From Holophagaceae bacterium UBA1801 (GTDB taxonomy: Bacteria > Acidobacteriota > Holophagae > Holophagales > Holophagaceae), in assembly GCA_002319925.1 (NCBI GenBank), contig DCFP01000120.1:1-14865 (forward strand): a stretch of 14,865 bases of DNA. Reading direction: 5' to 3'. This document shows, piece after piece, positions 13,856 to 14,865 of the stretch. Positions within the stretch are counted from its first letter, which is position 1; each line of letters starts with the position of its first letter. The notes below the pieces were generated by a model. It saw nothing but the letters and a program-made list of their open reading frames with translations. It searched no databases and was not told the origin of the DNA. The translations under genes were made by a program, and so were the position numbers.

Positions 13856-14865
13856 TCAGGCCGGATTCAGGGCGGGTTTGTAGCCGGGGTCCGCTCCACC
13901 GATATCCGAGGACTGGGGAGGCATCGTCGGGTTGCTCTTGGGGGGCAGGGTGCCGCCTTCCATCAGCAGTGTCACGTCCTTGCTGTCAAGGGTTTCCCGC
14001 ACCAGCAGGGATTCTGCGATGGCGATCAAGCGATCGCGCTTTTCCTCGATGATGTTCTTGGCTCGCTGGTAGTTGCGCATGACGATGTCGTGGACTTCCG
14101 CATCGATGACGCGCGCGGTGTCTTCGGAGAAATCCCGGCGCTGGCTGATGTCGCGGCCCAGGAAGATCTCGTGGTCCCCCTGGCCGAAGCTGAGGGGTCC
14201 GAGCTTCTCGCTCATGCCGTAGTTGCAGACCATGTTGCGGGCCGTGGTGGTCGCCCGCTCGATGTCGTTGGCGGCGCCCGTGGACAGGCGGTTGAAGAAG
14301 GTCTCTTCCGCCACACGGCCACCCATCATGATGGCGATCTGGCCTTCCATGAACTCGCTGGTGGAGCTGTACTTGTCCCGCTCGGGCAACTGCCAAGTCA
14401 CACCCAGGGCCCGGCCACGGGGAATGATCGTCACCTTGTGCACGGGATCGGCGCCGGGGATGCAGGCGGCGACGACGGCATGACCCGCCTCGTGGTAGGC
14501 GGTGTCGCGCTTGTCCTCGTCGGACATGACCATGGAACGGCGCTCGCCGCCCATGTAGACCTTGTCTTTGGCGTTCTCGAAGTCGATCATTTCCACCCAC
14601 TTCTTGCTGGTGCGGGCGGCGAGCAAGGCGGCTTCATTGCAGAGATTCGCGAGGTCCGCACCAGCAAAGCCGGGGGTTCCACGGGCGATCACCTCCAGGT
14701 CCACATCGGGAGCAAGTGGGATCTTGTCGTGGGTGTGCACCTTCAGGATCTCGAACCGGCCCTTCACATCGGGACGGTCCACCACCACGCGGCGATCGAA
14801 GCGGCCAGGCCGCAGGAGCGCGGGATCAAGCACATCGGGCCGGTTCGTGGCGGCGATGAGGATGA
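13856..14865 (-). CDS. ftsH: ATP-dependent zinc metalloprotease FtsH (C-terminal part)
   Basis: The frame is open to the window edge and gives the last 335 residues of FtsH, a membrane-bound hexameric AAA+ protease that degrades unneeded or misfolded membrane and cytosolic proteins. The fragment starts in the AAA domain at AATNRPDVLDPALLRPGRFD, which holds sensor 1 and the arginine fingers; the membrane helices and Walker A and B motifs lie beyond the edge. The protease domain has HEAGH (fragment residues 124-128) as zinc ligands, with Asp200 in STGAANDIERA as the third ligand. It aligns with E. coli FtsH from about residue 296. The last 30 residues are Pro-, Ser- and Gly-rich, a normal variable tail. 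It is the upstream gene of ftsH-folP-glmM. The apparent start at 14833 is an internal GTG, not the true start. Confidence 0.95.
   Translation of the reverse strand, partial: ILIAATNRPDVLDPALLRPGRFDRRVVVDRPDVKGRFEILKVHTHDKIPLAPDVDLEVIARGTPGFAGADLANLCNEAALLAARTSKKWVEMIDFENAKDKVYMGGERRSMVMSDEDKRDTAYHEAGHAVVAACIPGADPVHKVTIIPRGRALGVTWQLPERDKYSSTSEFMEGQIAIMMGGRVAEETFFNRLSTGAANDIERATTTARNMVCNYGMSEKLGPLSFGQGDHEIFLGRDISQRRDFSEDTARVIDAEVHDIVMRNYQRAKNIIEEKRDRLIAIAESLLVRETLDSKDVTLLMEGGTLPPKSNPTMPPQSSDIGGADPGYKPALNPA

Overview
The window reads as a housekeeping region of a high-GC, Gram-negative bacterium. The mix of Hanks-type Ser/Thr kinases, one with PEGA repeats, a DUF4388/PATAN protein, a CheZ-like protein, TamB and the ftsH-folP-glmM order fits Acidobacteriota, possibly class Holophagae (Geothrix/Holophaga-like). 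That placement is inference from gene content, not a marker-gene result. I see no tRNA, rRNA, CRISPR array, transposase or integrase.

Layout. Plus strand, left: the last codons of rpoD (1-80), then a 273-base gap holding a second, synonymously recoded copy of the rpoD tail (166-216), two CCCGCAGGG palindromes and a strong terminator (248-277). A tight plus-strand operon follows: a Ser/Thr kinase with a C-terminal zinc ribbon (354-1331), a TamB-family protein (1331-5434) and MoaD (5428-5655), each overlapping the next. A LipB octanoyltransferase fused to a Nudix domain lies on the minus strand (5685-6833). It is divergent from a second, membrane-anchored PEGA-repeat kinase (6852-8312), with only 18 bases between the two starts. 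A symmetric AT-rich hairpin (8368-8394) separates that kinase from a minus-strand block.

The minus-strand block, in transcription order from the right edge, is ftsH (partial), folP, glmM, a 135-base gap, pdxJ, a DUF4388/PATAN protein, a HAMP-like/CheZ-like phosphatase, and purE. ftsH-folP-glmM is the same order as in Escherichia coli and covers membrane-protein quality control, folate synthesis and cell-wall amino-sugar supply. Cofactor and precursor supply recurs through the window: lipoate (LipB), folate (FolP and a NudB-like Nudix domain), pyridoxal phosphate (PdxJ), molybdopterin (MoaD) and purines (PurE). The other theme is signalling, with two kinases and a PATAN/CheZ pair.

The observations most worth following are the recoded duplicate of the rpoD 3' end, which looks like the scar of an integrative element that swapped the tail of the sigma factor; the LipB-NudB-like fusion; a PdxJ lacking two residues known to be catalytic in the E. 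coli enzyme; the PATAN/CheZ pair without a receiver domain; and the translationally coupled kinase-TamB pair.
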